Of a stretch of DNA of 64,000 nt, positions 9,946 through 22,596 are shown in pieces. The DNA is taken from positions 2,355,001-2,419,000 of the forward strand of contig CP060419.1 of the NCBI GenBank assembly GCA_025232375.1, given 5' to 3'. The first letter of the stretch is position 1. Each line of letters begins with the position of its first letter. The notes beneath the pieces were generated by a model, which saw nothing but the letters and a program-made list of their open reading frames with translations, made no database searches and was not told the origin of the DNA. A program made the position numbers and the translations under genes. The stretch comes from Pseudoxanthomonas sp. NC8 (GTDB lineage Bacteria > Pseudomonadota > Gammaproteobacteria > Xanthomonadales > Xanthomonadaceae).

Positions 9946-10398
9946 TCAGTGTATCGCGCCGGTGTCTCGCACCCGCTGCGCCGCCGTACGCGCCAGTTCG
10001 TCCACCCGCTCGTTGTCCGGATCGCCGTTGTGGCCCTTGACCCAGCGCCATTCGATCCGGTGCCGTCCGGCGGCCGCGTGCAGCCGCTCCCACAGGTCGC
10101 GGTTCTTGACCGGGTCGCCGCCGGCGGTCTTCCAGCCGCGCCGGACCCAGCCGGGCATCCATTCGGTGATGCCTTGGCGCACGTACTGCGAATCGGTCTG
10201 CAGCATGACCTCGCACGGTTCGCTCAGCGCCTCCAGCCCCCTGATCGCAGCCATCAGCTCCATGCGGTTGTTGGTCGTGTCCGGCTCGCCGCCGGCCAGC
10301 TCGCGCTCATGCGCCTTGTAGCGCAGCAGCGCCGCCCAGCCACCCGGCCCGGGATTGCCCGAGCAGGCGCCATCGGTATGGATCTCGATCTTCTTCAT
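9946..10398 (-). CDS. rnhA: RnhA, ribonuclease HI
   Basis: RNase HI cleaves the RNA strand of RNA-DNA hybrids and removes R-loops and primers. The intact 150-residue frame has the catalytic carboxylates in order: Asp in [16 protein letters not shown], Glu in [13 protein letters not shown], Asp in LQTDSQYV and Asp in [12 protein letters not shown], together with the conserved His of VKGHNG. Length and start match the family. It lies just upstream of dnaQ and downstream of a methyltransferase in the same orientation. Confidence 0.97.
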   Translation of the reverse strand: MKKIEIHTDGACSGNPGPGGWAALLRYKAHERELAGGEPDTTNNRMELMAAIRGLEALSEPCEVMLQTDSQYVRQGITEWMPGWVRRGWKTAGGDPVKNRDLWERLHAAAGRHRIEWRWVKGHNGDPDNERVDELARTAAQRVRDTGAIH

Positions 10399-10418
10399 GG
10401 TTCCCTGTTATCCGGATT

Positions 10419-11074
10419 TCATGCCGCCGGCGCGGCGCCGCGGCGCCATGCGACCGGCGTCGGCGTCATCGGCGCCACGCGCTTCTCCGCGACCAGCACG
10501 CAGCAGGCACGCAGCAGCGAACCGTTGCGGCCATCCCCCTGCCATGCGCTGGCATCGGCGCCAGCCGCCGGCACCCGCCAGCACGGCCCGATGAAACGCG
10601 GTGGCTCGACCTGCAGGCCATGGCCGCGCAGGTGCGGCTGCCATGCCGCCGTGAACGCCACCGGGATTCCGCGCCGCAACCGGTACGGGCTCCACGGATT
10701 GCCGAGGATCAGCCACAGGCGGCCGCCATCGACCAGCACGCGGGCGCATTCGGCCAGCAGGGGGCCGATGCCATGCGTTTGCGGGTGTTGCAGCACGACA
10801 TCGCCCATAGGCACTCGTTCGGCACCGGCAACGGCAGGCCGCAACGCACGGTGCCGGCATAGCCGCCCTCCTCCTCGCGCAGCCACAGGCCACGCGGCGC
10901 CGGCATATCCGCCGACGGCCGTTCCGAAGGTGCGAGCCACAGCCAGGGACGCGCGGGGCGTGTCGCCAGCTGGCCCGCCAGCCAGCCCCGTTCGCCGGCC
11001 AGCAGTCGTTGCGCCTCACTCCCGCTGAACCGGTTCGAGGCGCCGGGTTGACGGCTGGGCGCGGCGGCGGGCAT
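10419..11074 (-). CDS. Methyltransferase-domain protein next to gloB, frameshifted
   Basis: About 218 residues. The N-terminal half (from MPAAAPSRQPGASNRFSG) and the C-terminal half (from ERVPMGDVVLQHPQTHG) are in different frames with a break near 10820. The second half has a class I SAM-methyltransferase-like segment, with LLAECARVLVDGGRLWLILGN matching motif post-II of methyltransferases that follow an HxLE-type helix. Proteins of this kind occur between rnhA and gloB in related genomes. The glycine-rich SAM motif I is not clearly visible in the N-terminal half, so the substrate and even activity are uncertain. It is transcribed divergently from gloB across 12 bases. Confidence 0.6.
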
Positions 11075-11086
11075 GGTCGCGATTCT

Positions 11087-11851
11087 ATGCGACTGAGCGT
11101 GCTGCCCGCATTCGGGGACAACTACATCTGGGTCCTGCGGGACGGCGGCCCTGCGCTGCTGGTCGATCCCGGCGATGCCGCGCCGGTGCTGGCGGCCGCG
11201 GCCGATGATGGCCTGGAGCCGGCTGCGATCCTGCTCACGCACCATCACCCTGACCATTGCGGCGGAGTACCGGCGCTGCTGGAGCGATGGCCGGCACTGC
11301 CGGTGTTCGCCCCCGACGACGCGCGCATCGACCTGGACTGCGAACGCGTCGGCGAAGGCGACACGCTGCGTCTGCTCGGGCATGACGCACGGGTGATGGC
11401 GGTGCCCGGACATACGAGCAGCCACGTCGCCTATCTCGTGGATGATCACGTTTTCTGTGGCGACACGCTGTTCAGCCTGGGATGCGGCCGGATGTTCGAA
11501 GGCACGGCGGCGCAGATGCACGATTCCCTGCAACGGCTGGCTGCACTGCCCGGCCACACCCAGGTCTGCTGCGGCCACGAATACACCCTTGCCAACGCCA
11601 GGTTCGCGACCGAGGTCGAGCCGGGCAACGCGGCACTGGCCGCGCGCCTTGTCGAGGCCATGGACCAGCGCGCGGCCGGCCGCCCGACCCTGCCCAGCAC
11701 GATGGCCAGCGAGCGCGCCTGCAATCCGTTCCTGCGCTGCGACATGCCGCAGGTGCGCGCGGCGGCGGCACGCCAACTCGGCCACGCACCGGCCGATGGC
11801 GTCGAGACTTTCGCCGCCCTGCGCGGCTGGAAGGATGTCTTCCGCGCATGA
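11087..11851 (+). CDS. gloB: GloB, hydroxyacylglutathione hydrolase (glyoxalase II)
   Basis: Glyoxalase II hydrolyses S-lactoylglutathione to lactate and glutathione, completing methylglyoxal detoxification. The intact 254-residue frame starts MRLSVLPAFGDNYIWVL, has the binuclear metal motif THHHPDHCGG, further ligands in PGHTSSHVAY and FCGDTLFSLGCGRMFEG, and the C-terminal glutathione-binding part with CCGHEYTLANARF and a late ERACNPFLR. All ligands are present. The stop overlaps the mltD start (ATGA). Confidence 0.96.
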   Translation: MRLSVLPAFGDNYIWVLRDGGPALLVDPGDAAPVLAAAADDGLEPAAILLTHHHPDHCGGVPALLERWPALPVFAPDDARIDLDCERVGEGDTLRLLGHDARVMAVPGHTSSHVAYLVDDHVFCGDTLFSLGCGRMFEGTAAQMHDSLQRLAALPGHTQVCCGHEYTLANARFATEVEPGNAALAARLVEAMDQRAAGRPTLPSTMASERACNPFLRCDMPQVRAAAARQLGHAPADGVETFAALRGWKDVFRA

Positions 11852-13030
11852 ACAGGACGCACGCGCTGCTCGTCCCCTGCATGCTTGCCGCGGCGCTGTC
11901 GGCCTGCACCACCGCCCCCGTACGCCCAGCGGACACAGACCCGCGCGTACCGGCGACAACGCCCGTACAGGAAGCAGCGCCGCAGGTCGAACCCCCTCGC
12001 CGCGGACAGCCGAGGCCGCAACACAGCCCGCCAGTCCGCCCGCCGCAAGCGGCCTGGACATCTACGAGAATTTCCGCGCTGGCCTTGGCCGAACCCCAGT
12101 GCGACAATGCGCAGCCGCGCTGGCAGAAGCACTTCGCGCATGCACCCGGGCACCCTGGGCGACCCGCATGCCAATACCCTGCCGCTGTTCGGTTTCGTCG
12201 TCGAATCGCTGCGCCAGGCGGGCCTGCCTACCGAGTTCGCGCTGATCCCCTTCATCGAAAGCGGATACGCCCCCGGTGCCCGCAGCAAGGCCGGCCCCGC
12301 GGGTCTGTGGCAGTTCATTGCGGTCACCGCGCGGAACCACGGCGTTCGCATCGAAGCCGGCTATGACGGCCGGCTTTCGCCCGCCGAATCGACGCGGGCA
12401 GCCGTCAGCTATCTGAAAACGCTCAACAACATGTTCGACGGCAACTGGCGGCTGACCCTGATGGCCTACAACGCCGGCGAGTACCGGGTGCTGCAGGCGC
12501 TCCGGCGCAACGGCGGCAACGCCGCCGATGCCACTCCTGCGGCCGTCAAGGGACTTCCCTCGCTGACCTACAACTACGTCGAGAAGCTGCACGCGCTCGC
12601 ATGCCTGCTCGAGGATGCAGGCCAGCAACCGCAGTGGCGGGCGAGCCTTGGTCGCACGGTCCCGCAGCTGCGCGCAATGCGCCTGGAAGACGCGCGATCA
12701 CTCGATGCCTGGGCCCATGGGAACGGCGCGGATGCCGTGGTGTTGCGGCAACTGAACCCGGCGCTCGCCGGCGGCTGGCCAAGCCGCGTGGCGCCGTGGG
12801 CGCTTGTTCCCGACACCGCTCACGGCCCCGTTGCAACGCAGGCGCCAGCGCCCGATCGCACCCCGCCTGGCGCAGCGGGCGTCGACACGAAGACCCATAC
12901 CGTCCGCAAAGGTGACTCGGCCTGGAGCATCGCACGACGATACGGCGTCACCACGCGACAGCTGCTCGAAATGAACGACCTGCGCGTCGACAGTGTGCTC
13001 CGCCCCGGCATGGTCCTGCGGCTGCAGTAG
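11848..13030 (+). CDS. mltD: MltD-like lytic transglycosylase lipoprotein with one LysM, frameshifted
   Basis: MltD cleaves peptidoglycan glycan strands to 1,6-anhydro products at the outer membrane. The start MNRTHALLVPCMLAAALSAC is a lipoprotein signal with lipobox LSAC. The catalytic domain contains PFIESGYAPGARSKAGPAGL with the catalytic Glu, and MAYNAGEYRVL. The C-terminus has a single LysM (HTVRKGDSAWSIARRYGV to the end), fewer than in Escherichia coli MltD. The Pro/Ala-rich N-terminal linker is broken between about 11990 and 12150; from GFVVESLRQAGLPTEF onward the frame is intact. The gene is translationally coupled to gloB through ATGA, as in other gammaproteobacteria. Confidence 0.88.
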
Positions 13031-13090
13031 GCGGCAATAGGCGCCTGTCGGACGAAGAGAACGTCGAGGAACGCACGGAAGCCAGCCGCA

Positions 13091-13129
13091 GAAAACGAAA
13101 AGGGGCGCGGCAGTCACCTGCCGCGCCCC
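13091..13129 (-). terminator. Intrinsic terminator between mltD and ppiD
   Basis: A 12-base perfect stem (GGGGCGCGGCAG / CTGCCGCGCCCC) with a four-base loop, followed on the minus strand by TTTTCGTTTTC. It terminates ppiD; the same stem could also serve mltD from the other side. Confidence 0.85.
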
Positions 13130-13184
13130 GCCGTTCCGAATTTACACCGCCGCGCCGGGCAAGGCCCGGCGCTCCCGCTGCAGG

Positions 13185-15165
13185 TTACAGCTGGCTTTCT
13201 TCCACCACGACGATCTCGAAGCTCTTGCGAACCCCGCTCACGTAGCCTTCGACCGCCGAGGCGCCATCGATCTGCGCGAACTGCTTGCGCGCCATGTCGC
13301 GCTGCTCCTGCGGCAGCTCGGCCGGATTGCCAGGATGGACCGCGGTAACAGCGAATACGGCATGGCGCCCGCCGGGCAGCGCGAAGCGACCGGCCGCCAC
13401 CTTGCCCTCCGCCGGAGCGGTCGCAGCGAAAATCGCCCGGTTCGCTTCCGGCGACGGTGCCGGCGCACCGCGCGGGAGACCCGGAACCGGCATCACCTGC
13501 GCGCCGACAGAGGCGGCCACTTCGGCCATCGCCTCCCCGCCCTGCAGCCGCTTGACCAGCGCGTCGGCAGCCACCGCGGCGGCCTTCTGCACGCGATCGG
13601 CACGGATCGCCGCGACGACCTGCTCGCGGACCTCGTCAAGCGGACGGGTCTGCTGCGGCGTGTGCTCGAGCACGCGGATCACCACCGCATGCTCGGGACC
13701 CAGCTGGATCGGATCGCTGGCCGTACCGTCTTCGATCATCGCTTCGGAGAACGCGAGCTTCTTCACTTCCGGCGCCGCACCGATGCCCACAGTGTCCTCG
13801 CGCGTGAACGGCCCCAACTTCTGCACCTGCAGGCCAACCTTTTCGGCTGCCGGCGCCAGTGAAGACGGGTTCTGGTAGACAAAGGTCGGTGAGGCGGCCG
13901 GTAAAGTCGCTGAAGGCGCGCTCGCGGTCGGCCTGCGCCTGTTCGCGGGCCAGCTCCTCGCGCGCCTGTTCGAAGCCGGCCTGCGCGCCCTGCTTGAGCT
14001 CGCGCAGCTGCAGCACGTGGTAGCCGAAGTCGGTTTTCACCGGACCGCGCACTTCGCCGGCCTGCATCGAGAACAGCGCCTCCTCGAACGGCGCCACCAT
14101 CGTGCCGCGTTCGACCCAGCCCAGGTCGCCGCCATTGTCGCGCGAGCCGGGGTCTTCCGAATTGGCCTTCGCCAGAGCGGCGAAGTCCGCGCCCGCGGCG
14201 CGGGCCTCGTTGGGTAAGGCGCTGCGCCTTCTCCTCGGCGGCCTTCTGCGTGGCCGCATCCGCGCCCGCATCGACGCGAATCAGGATGTGCGAGGCCAGA
14301 CGCTGCTCGGGTTCGATGAAGCGCGCCTTTTCCTCCTCGAAGCGCTTGCGCAGCGTGGCTTCATCGGCCGCCGCAGGCGCAGGCAGGTTGGCCGCGTCGA
14401 TCTCGACGTACTCGATCGTGACCGCTTCCGGCCGGATGAAGTCGGAGGGGTGTGCCTCATGCCACGCCTTGATCTGCGCCTCGCTGACCTCCGCGGTGTC
14501 TTCCGGCAACGGCGCTAAGGAGCGCCAGCTCCACGTCGCGCTTCTCGCCGGACAGACGCACGATGCGGTCGAATTCGGCATCGGTCACGAAGGCAGAACC
14601 GGTAAGGCCCATGGGAACCAGAGATTGCTGCAGCGAATCGCGCACGAGCTGCTCGAACTGTGCCGGCGTGCGCCGCGGCGCCTGCGAGGCCAGGGCCAGC
14701 TGGTAGCGGTTGGCGTCGAACTTTCCATCCACTGGAACGCCGGGATCGATGCGATGTATTCGCGGACGGCCGCATCACCGATCACCACGCCGGCACGATC
14801 CGCGGCCAACAGCAACGCCTTCTCGTCGATCAGCTGATCGAGCACCTTGCGCTTGTTCTCAGGGTCTCGAATGCGCGCGGATCGAAGGCCTCGCCCTGCT
14901 GCTGGCGCTGGTCCATTCGCTCCTGCTCGAAGCGCTGCCGGAACTCCTCCACGCTGACCTCGCGATGCTCCCACAGCATCGACGCCGGCCACCATTTCGG
15001 CGCACCTTCCCACCACGTCGGCGGCGCCTTGACCTGCGCCACGTTGTTGGCACCCATGCCACCGAGATAGCGCTGGTCGATGACGAAGAGGAACGGGACC
15101 ATCAGCAGCGCGATGATGATCGTGGCGACCCAGCCCGATGTCCGTTCGCGGAGTTTCTGCAGCAT
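13185..15165 (-). CDS. ppiD: PpiD, periplasmic SurA/PpiD-type folding factor, several frameshifts
   Basis: PpiD is an inner-membrane-anchored periplasmic chaperone near the Sec translocon. It starts MLQKLRERTSGWVATIIIAL, a short cytoplasmic tail followed by one transmembrane helix. The SurA-like N-terminal part reads LDQLIDEKALLLAADRAGV and QLVRDSLQQSLVP. A parvulin (PpiC) domain is visible as DNGGDLGWVERGTMVAPFEE and GPVKTDFGYHVLQL. The joined length of about 660 residues is typical. Breaks occur at about 14865, 14745, 14515, 14215 and 13885. The last reads CCTTTGTCTACC where CCTGGTCTACC is expected. The gene lies after hupB and the tRNA pair, the normal position in this family. Confidence 0.88.
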
Positions 15166-15317
15166 TGTTGCCAGCCTTGGTGATTAAGCGACGAAAGGGA
15201 AGCGGCGCAGTGTAACCCGTCGCGGCCGGACGGAGCGCCGGTTGATGGGGCTGGCCCGGCCACGCCGCCACGGTCCGCCCGGGTTGCGCGATCGGCGGCG
15301 CCGGCAGGACGCGCAGA

Positions 15318-15349
15318 GAAAGGGCCCCCGGTTTCCCGGGGGCCCTTTC
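15318..15349 (-). terminator. Intrinsic terminator after tRNA-Asp
   Basis: A 12-base perfect inverted repeat (GAAAGGGCCCCC / GGGGGCCCTTTC) begins six bases past the CCA end of tRNA-Asp and leads into TCTCTG on the minus strand. The position supports termination of the tRNA transcript. Confidence 0.75.
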
Positions 15350-15355
15350 GGATAA

Positions 15356-15432
15356 TGGCGGAGTGGACGGGACTCGAACCCGCGACCTCCGGCGTGACAG
15401 GCCAGCATTCTAACCGACTGAACTACCACTCC
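15356..15432 (-). tRNA. tRNA-Asp (GTC anticodon)
   Basis: A 77-base tRNA with encoded CCA, acceptor stem GGAGTGG/CCACTCC, D-arm TAGTTCAGTCGGTTAGA, anticodon loop CTGTCAC (GTC, reading GAU/GAC) and T loop TTCGAGT. It follows tRNA-Val on the same strand, probably in one transcript. Confidence 0.96.
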
Positions 15433-15520
15433 GCGCTGAGACAGCTATTGTAAGGCGATTTACGCCATTTGCGCTAGACCACCCGACAATTTTTTTTCTA
15501 CTTCTTCGCGCCGCCGAAGC

Positions 15521-15595
15521 TGGTGGGTGCTGAGGGTTTCGAACCCCCGACCCTCGCCTTGTAAGGGCGACGCTCTACCGCTGAGCTAAGCACCC
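15521..15595 (-). tRNA. tRNA-Val (TAC anticodon)
   Basis: A 75-base tRNA with encoded CCA, acceptor stem GGGTGCT/AGCACCC, anticodon loop CTTACAA (TAC) and T loop TTCGAAA. The TAAGG on the plus strand here belongs to the anticodon arm and is not a sequencing artefact. Confidence 0.96.
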
Positions 15596-15629
15596 GGGTG
15601 CATGCACCCTGCCGGCGGCAGCGAGTCGA

Positions 15630-15902
15630 TTAGTTTACAGCGTCCTTCAGGGCCTTGCCAGCCTTGAACGCGGGATTCTTCGAAGCCTTGATCTTGATGG
15701 TCTCGCCGGTCTTCGGGTTGCGGCCGGTACGGGCGGCGCGCTTGCGCACCTGGAAGGTACCGAAGCCCACCAGCGTCACTGCGTCGCCCTTCTTCAGCGC
15801 CTTGGTGATGCTGTTGATGACCGCGTCAACCGCGCGGGCGGCCTCGGCCTTGGTGACTTCGGCTTCGCCGGAGACGGCATCGATCAGATCGGTTTTGTTC
15901 AT
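15630..15902 (-). CDS. hupB: HupB, histone-like DNA-binding protein HU-beta
   Basis: HU is the small nucleoid protein that bends and compacts DNA. The 90-residue frame is intact, starting [20 protein letters not shown]. It has the beta-arm sequence [20 protein letters not shown], the [10 protein letters not shown] turn with the DNA-intercalating Pro, and the end [13 protein letters not shown]. The lon reading frame runs open into it only because of an indel near the lon 3' end; it is a separate gene. Position downstream of lon and upstream of ppiD is the standard gammaproteobacterial order. Confidence 0.97.
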   Translation of the reverse strand: MNKTDLIDAVSGEAEVTKAEAARAVDAVINSITKALKKGDAVTLVGFGTFQVRKRAARTGRNPKTGETIKIKASKNPAFKAGKALKDAVN

Positions 15903-16058
15903 TCTTCTTTGCTCCCTGTGCGGCTGTGCCGCGAGATGAGTTGACGGGTCCGCGCCGTTCCGGGCGACCCGATTGGTCCGGTGCCACCGCACGACCTCCC
16001 GTCGGCGGATGCGCCCGTTATACAGGTCGCCGGCCCCATGCGGCAAGCCGGAAATGCA

Positions 16059-16092
16059 GCAACGGCGCGGGTTTTGCCTCCCGCGCCGTTGC
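16059..16092 (-). terminator. Stem-loop after lon
   Basis: A 13-base perfect inverted repeat (GCAACGGCGCGGG / CCCGCGCCGTTGC, eight-base loop) starts 18 bases past the restored lon stop. There is no long T run after it on the minus strand, so termination efficiency is uncertain. It separates lon from hupB. Confidence 0.6.
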
Positions 16093-16110
16093 ATTTTGCA
16101 ATGCCGTTCT

Positions 16111-18574
<2,464 letters not shown>

Positions 18575-18624
18575 GGAAGCTCCGGGGAAAACGTGGGGCG
18601 ACGGCCTCAGCCGTCCTGACTCCG

Positions 18625-18653
18625 TTATGGGGGCAAGCCCGAGGCGATGCAAG
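18625..18653 (-). promoter_or_regulatory. Candidate sigma-32 (heat-shock) promoter of lon
   Basis: Upstream of lon on the minus strand, CTTGCA (18653-18648) is followed after 15 bases by CCCCATAA (18632-18625). The heat-shock consensus is CTTGAA, 13-15 bases, CCCCATNT. It lies about 50 bases before the lon ATG and directly after the clpX terminator. Lon is heat-inducible in relatives, so the site fits, but it is a pattern match only. Confidence 0.5.
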
Positions 18654-18658
18654 AAGGA

Positions 18659-18677
18659 TAAAAATCCCTTTCGGGAT
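18659..18677 (-). terminator. Terminator after clpX
   Basis: The stem ATCCC/GGGAT with a GAAA-like loop is followed by TTTTTA on the minus strand. A second, stronger hairpin, GAAGCCCCGG/CCGGGGCTTC, lies at 18691-18715, closer to the clpX stop. Together they should end clpX transcription before the lon promoter. Confidence 0.65.
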
Positions 18678-18754
18678 CACGCGGATGCAAGAAGCCCCGG
18701 ACTGGCCGGGGCTTCTTCACGTTCCTGAACGAAGGCCGCCCAGCCTCGGCTGCC

Positions 18755-20038
18755 TTACTCCGCCGAGGCCACCTTGGGCGCGGGCGGAGTCTGGTAAATC
18801 AGGTACGGATCGGTCTTGTGCTCGATCACCGACTCGTCCACCACCACCTTGCTCACGTTCTCCTGCGACGGCAGGTCGTACATGGTGTCCAGCAGGACCG
18901 ATTCGACGATGGTGCGCAGGCCTCGCGCACCGGTCTTGCGCTTGAGCGCCTTCTTGGCGATCGCCGACAGCGCGTCCGGGCGGAACTCCAGCTCCACGCC
19001 TTCCATCTCGAACAGCTTCTTGAACTGCTTGGTGATGGCGTTCTTCGGCTCGGTCAGGATCTTGACCAGCGCCGGCTCGTCCAGCTCCTCCAAGGTCGCC
19101 ACCACCGGCAGGCGGCCGACGAACTCGGGGATCAGGCCGAACTTGATCAGGTCCTCGGGCTCGACCTCGGCCAGCAGCTTGCCGGTGTCGGCCTTGCGCG
19201 CCTGGCTCTTCACCTTGGCGCCAAAGCCAATGCCGCCGGCTTCGGTGCTGCGCTGCTGGATGATCTTGTCCAGACCGGCGAACGCGCCGCCGACGACGAA
19301 CAGGATGTTCTTGGTGTCCACCTGCAGGAATTCCTGCTGCGGATGCTTGCGCCCGCCCTGCGGCGGCACGCTGGCCACGGTGCCTTCGATCAGCTTGAGC
19401 AGCGCCTGCTGCACGCCTTCACCGGACACGTCGCGGGTGATCGACGGGTTCTCGCTCTTGCGCGAGATCTTGTCGATCTCGTCGATGTAGACGATGCCCT
19501 GCTGCGCCTTGTCGACGTCGTAGTCGCACTTCTGCAGCAGCTTCTGGATGATGTTCTCCACGTCCTCGCCCACGTAACCGGCTTCGGTCAGCGTGGTGGC
19601 GTCGGCGATGGTGAACGGCACGTTGAGCAGGCGCGCCAGCGTTTCGGCCAGCAGCGTCTTGCCCGAACCGGTCGGGCCGACCAGCAGGATGTTGGACTTG
19701 GCCAGCTCCACGTCCTCGTTGCGCTGGCGGCTCTCGATGCGCTTGTAGTGGTTGTACACGGCCACGGCGAGCGTCTTCTTCGCCCGCTGCTGGCCGATGA
19801 CGTACTGGTCGAGAACTTCGAGGATCTCGCGCGGCTTGGGCAGCGAACTGCGAGCGGACTGCGCCTTCTCCTCGAGTTCCTCGCGGATGATGTCGTTGCA
19901 CAGCTCCACGCATTCATCGCAGATGAACACGCTCGGGCCCGCGATCAGCTTGCGCACCTCGTGCTGGCTCTTCCCGCAGAAGGAGCAGTACAGGATCTTG
20001 TTGCTGTCGCCGGAACGGCCTTGCCGGTCTTCGCTCAT
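18755..20038 (-). CDS. clpX: ClpX, ATP-dependent Clp protease ATP-binding subunit
   Basis: ClpX is the hexameric AAA+ unfoldase that feeds substrates to ClpP. This 427-residue frame is intact. It has the N-terminal zinc-binding domain ([14 protein letters not shown] and [12 protein letters not shown]), Walker [19 protein letters not shown], Walker [10 protein letters not shown], the GYVGEDVE pore loop, an IGF-type ClpP-docking region (IGFGAKV) and the sensor-2 region [12 protein letters not shown]. The start [10 protein letters not shown] is the usual one. It follows clpP by about 150 bases on the same strand, in the tig-clpP-clpX-lon order. Confidence 0.98.
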   Translation of the reverse strand: MSEDRQGRSGDSNKILYCSFCGKSQHEVRKLIAGPSVFICDECVELCNDIIREELEEKAQSARSSLPKPREILEVLDQYVIGQQRAKKTLAVAVYNHYKRIESRQRNEDVELAKSNILLVGPTGSGKTLLAETLARLLNVPFTIADATTLTEAGYVGEDVENIIQKLLQKCDYDVDKAQQGIVYIDEIDKISRKSENPSITRDVSGEGVQQALLKLIEGTVASVPPQGGRKHPQQEFLQVDTKNILFVVGGAFAGLDKIIQQRSTEAGGIGFGAKVKSQARKADTGKLLAEVEPEDLIKFGLIPEFVGRLPVVATLEELDEPALVKILTEPKNAITKQFKKLFEMEGVELEFRPDALSAIAKKALKRKTGARGLRTIVESVLLDTMYDLPSQENVSKVVVDESVIEHKTDPYLIYQTPPAPKVASAE

Positions 20039-20189
20039 GCTTGGTTTTTCCAGTATCGCAGCCCGCTGGGACGGACTCCGGTTCGAGAATAGCACAGGGC
20101 CGGAACCGCGCCAGCGGCGCGCCGGACCCTGCAAAAAGGTGCCACGGACAGGCCCGCAGGCCGGTCCGGGAAGGCTTCGGCGACGGGAA

Positions 20190-20817
20190 TCAGCCCGCCT
20201 GGATCGATTCGTCCGGACGGCGCTCCAGCACCTCGTCAGTAAGGCCGTAGGCCTTGGCCTCGGCCGCGCTCTTGAAGTTGTCGCGCTCGGTGTCGCGGGC
20301 GATCGTCTCGATCGACTGGCCGGTGTGGTGGGCCAGGATCTCGTTCAGCCTGGCGCGCATGCTCAGGATCTCGCGCGCGTGGATGTCGATGTCGGTCGCC
20401 TTACTTTAAGCCACCCAGCGGCTGGTGGATCATCACCCGCGAATTCGGCAGCGCATAACGCTTGCCCGGCGCACCGGCGGCCAGCAGCACGGCACCCATG
20501 CTCGCCGCCTTACCGACGCAGATCGTGCTCACGTCCGGCTTGATGTACTGCATGGTGTCGTAGATCGCCATGCCGGCCGTGACCAGGCCGCCCGGCGAGT
20601 TGATGTACAGGCTGATGTCCTTCTCGGGATTCTCGGCCTCGAGGAACAGCATCTGGGCGATGATCACGTTGGCGACGTGGTCCTCGACCGGACCGACTAG
20701 GAAGATCACCCGCTCCTTCAACAGGCGGGAATAGATGTCGTAGGCGCGCTCGCCGCGGCTGGTCTGTTCGACCACCATCGGGACCAGGTTCAGGGCTTTG
20801 GTCGGGATCATGCTCAT
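20190..20817 (-). CDS. clpP: ClpP, ATP-dependent Clp protease proteolytic subunit, one frameshift
   Basis: ClpP is the self-compartmentalised serine protease partner of ClpX. The catalytic Ser is in [19 protein letters not shown], the His in [11 protein letters not shown] and the Asp in [10 protein letters not shown]. Just after the catalytic His the sequence reads GGCTTAAAGTAAGGCG where GGCTTCCAGGGCCAGGCG (Gly-Phe-Gln-Gly-Gln-Ala) is expected: two adjacent CCAGG sites are damaged and two bases lost, which breaks the frame near 20405. Next to the catalytic Ser a Gln reads as Lys for the same reason (20508-20512). Restored length is about 209 residues. It starts [18 protein letters not shown]; the second Met is an alternative. 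Confidence 0.94.
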
Positions 20818-20925
20818 TGGTGCGTACGCTCCTGGGCGTGCCTGGTTCGGGGGCTGGGCGCCGGTCTTCCGGCATCCTCGGGCAGCATAGCGGGCGCGGC
20901 GGTCAAGCCGCACCCGCCACCGCCA

Positions 20926-22219
20926 TCATCCCCGGATCGCTTATGGAACGACAGCGGCGTCTCGGTGTGCTGGGCGCGCTCGGAGATCCAGTCGATCACC
21001 TGCTCTTCCATCACCCGGTTCTGCAGTCCCTGCATCAACTGGGGGTCGTTGCGGTACATCTCAATGACCTGCTCGGGCTGCTCGTAGGTCGAGGCGATCA
21101 GGCGCAGCGTCTCGTTCAGGCGCTTGGGATCCAGGCGCAGGTCGTGACGGCGGGCCACCTCGCCAACCAGCAGGCCGGCCAGAACCCGCTTGCGGGCTGC
21201 ATCCAGGAACGCCTCGTGGGCATTGGCCGGCGGCTGGCCCGGGTCGCGGCCACTGCGACGGATCTGCTCCAGCTGCTGGGCCAGCATGGCGCGCGCCTCA
21301 TTCTCCACCAGGCGCGGCGGCAGCTCGACGTGGGCCCAGGTCGAAGTCAGCTGCTCGCCGACCGCACGACGCAGGCGGCCCATCAGCGCACCCTTCAGTT
21401 CACGCTCCAGGTTGCTGCGGATGTCCTCGCGGAACTTGTCCGCGGTGCCGCTGCGCACGCCGAAGCTCTTGATGAAGGCCGCATCGACCTCCGGCAGCAC
21501 CGGCTCCGAGACCTGGGTCAGGGTGACGTTCACCTGGGCGGTCTTGCCGGCCAGCTGCGGCTGCCTCCAGCCTTCCGGGAAAGCGACATCGATGATGGTC
21601 GCTGCGCCCTGCTCCGAGCCGGCGAGCGCGTTTTCCAGCGCCGGCAGCAGCTGGCCCGAGCCGATCACGGTGCTGAACTGCTCGGCGCCCTCGGCGGGCT
21701 GGCGGAAGTCATCGACTGGGTCCACAGCGAGCCTGCGACCAGATCACCCTCTTTCGCCGCGCGCTCGACCTTGCTCCAGGTGCGGCGCTGCAGCCGCAGG
21801 TTCTCGATCATCTGGTCGATATCGGCGTCGTTGACCTCGGCGGTATTGCGCTCCACGGTCAGCTTGGACACGTCGACATCGCCGAAATCCGGCACCACTT
21901 CGAAGGTGGCGACGAACTCCAGGTCGCCCTCGCCGGCGCGGTCGATGCGCGGATTGCCGGTAAGGCGCAGGTCATGCTCGCGGATGGCCGAATCGAAGGT
22001 CTGCCGGACCAGGCCCCCGAGTACTTCGGCCTTGACCTGCTCGCCGAAGCGCTGCTCGATCACTTTGGCCGGGATCTTGCCGGGACGGAAACCCTTCATC
22101 TTCGCGGTGCGCGCGATTTCGCGCAGGCGACCGCTGACGCCGGACTCCAGCTGCTCCGCCGGCAGGCTGAAGTTCATGCGACGTTCGAGGTTGCCGGTGG
22201 ATTCGACGGAAACTTGCAT
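20926..22219 (-). CDS. tig: Tig, trigger factor, two frameshifts
   Basis: Trigger factor binds the ribosome exit tunnel and folds nascent proteins. The N-terminal ribosome-binding domain begins [20 protein letters not shown] and has the signature GFRPGKIP (about residues 44-51). The FKBP-like PPIase domain and the long helical C-terminal domain follow. Breaks are at about 21718 and at 20940. At the latter TTCCATAAGCG replaces TTCCAGGCG; restoring it ends the protein SFQAIRG at the stop 20926-20928. Restored length is about 431 residues. It is the first gene of the tig-clpP-clpX-lon series and is followed by clpP after 108 bases. Confidence 0.94.
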
Positions 22220-22483
22220 TGCTCTGGCTCCTGCGGCCGGGGCTCCTGCCGCGGCGGAAATCGACGGTTTGTTGGATGTGGGACCGGTTTTCCCGCCGGT
22301 CCCCTGCGGAACGCGCTAGTTTCACCTATCGGCCGCGCCTGCGCCAGTCTGCGGGCATCTTCGGCATTGACAGCCCCGGCGCGCTTCACGAACAATAGCC
22401 GGCCTTCCACGGAGCCTGCGGGCACCTTGGAGCCGGACCCGGCGGGCAGGAATCAAGGGCGATGCCGGACCGACCCAGCACAC

Positions 22484-22560
22484 CGGGGTATAGCGCAGTC
22501 TGGTAGCGCGCCTGCTTTGGGAGCAGGATGTCGGGGGTTCGAATCCCTCTACCCCGACCA
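22484..22560 (+). tRNA. tRNA-Pro (TGG anticodon)
   Basis: A 77-base tRNA with encoded CCA. Acceptor CGGGGTA/TACCCCG, anticodon loop TTTGGGA (TGG) and T loop TTCGAAT. It is the first of a four-tRNA cluster, divergent from tig. Confidence 0.96.
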
Positions 22561-22596
22561 TTCCGCCTCCGGGCGGTCGATGTGACACCGAGTTGT

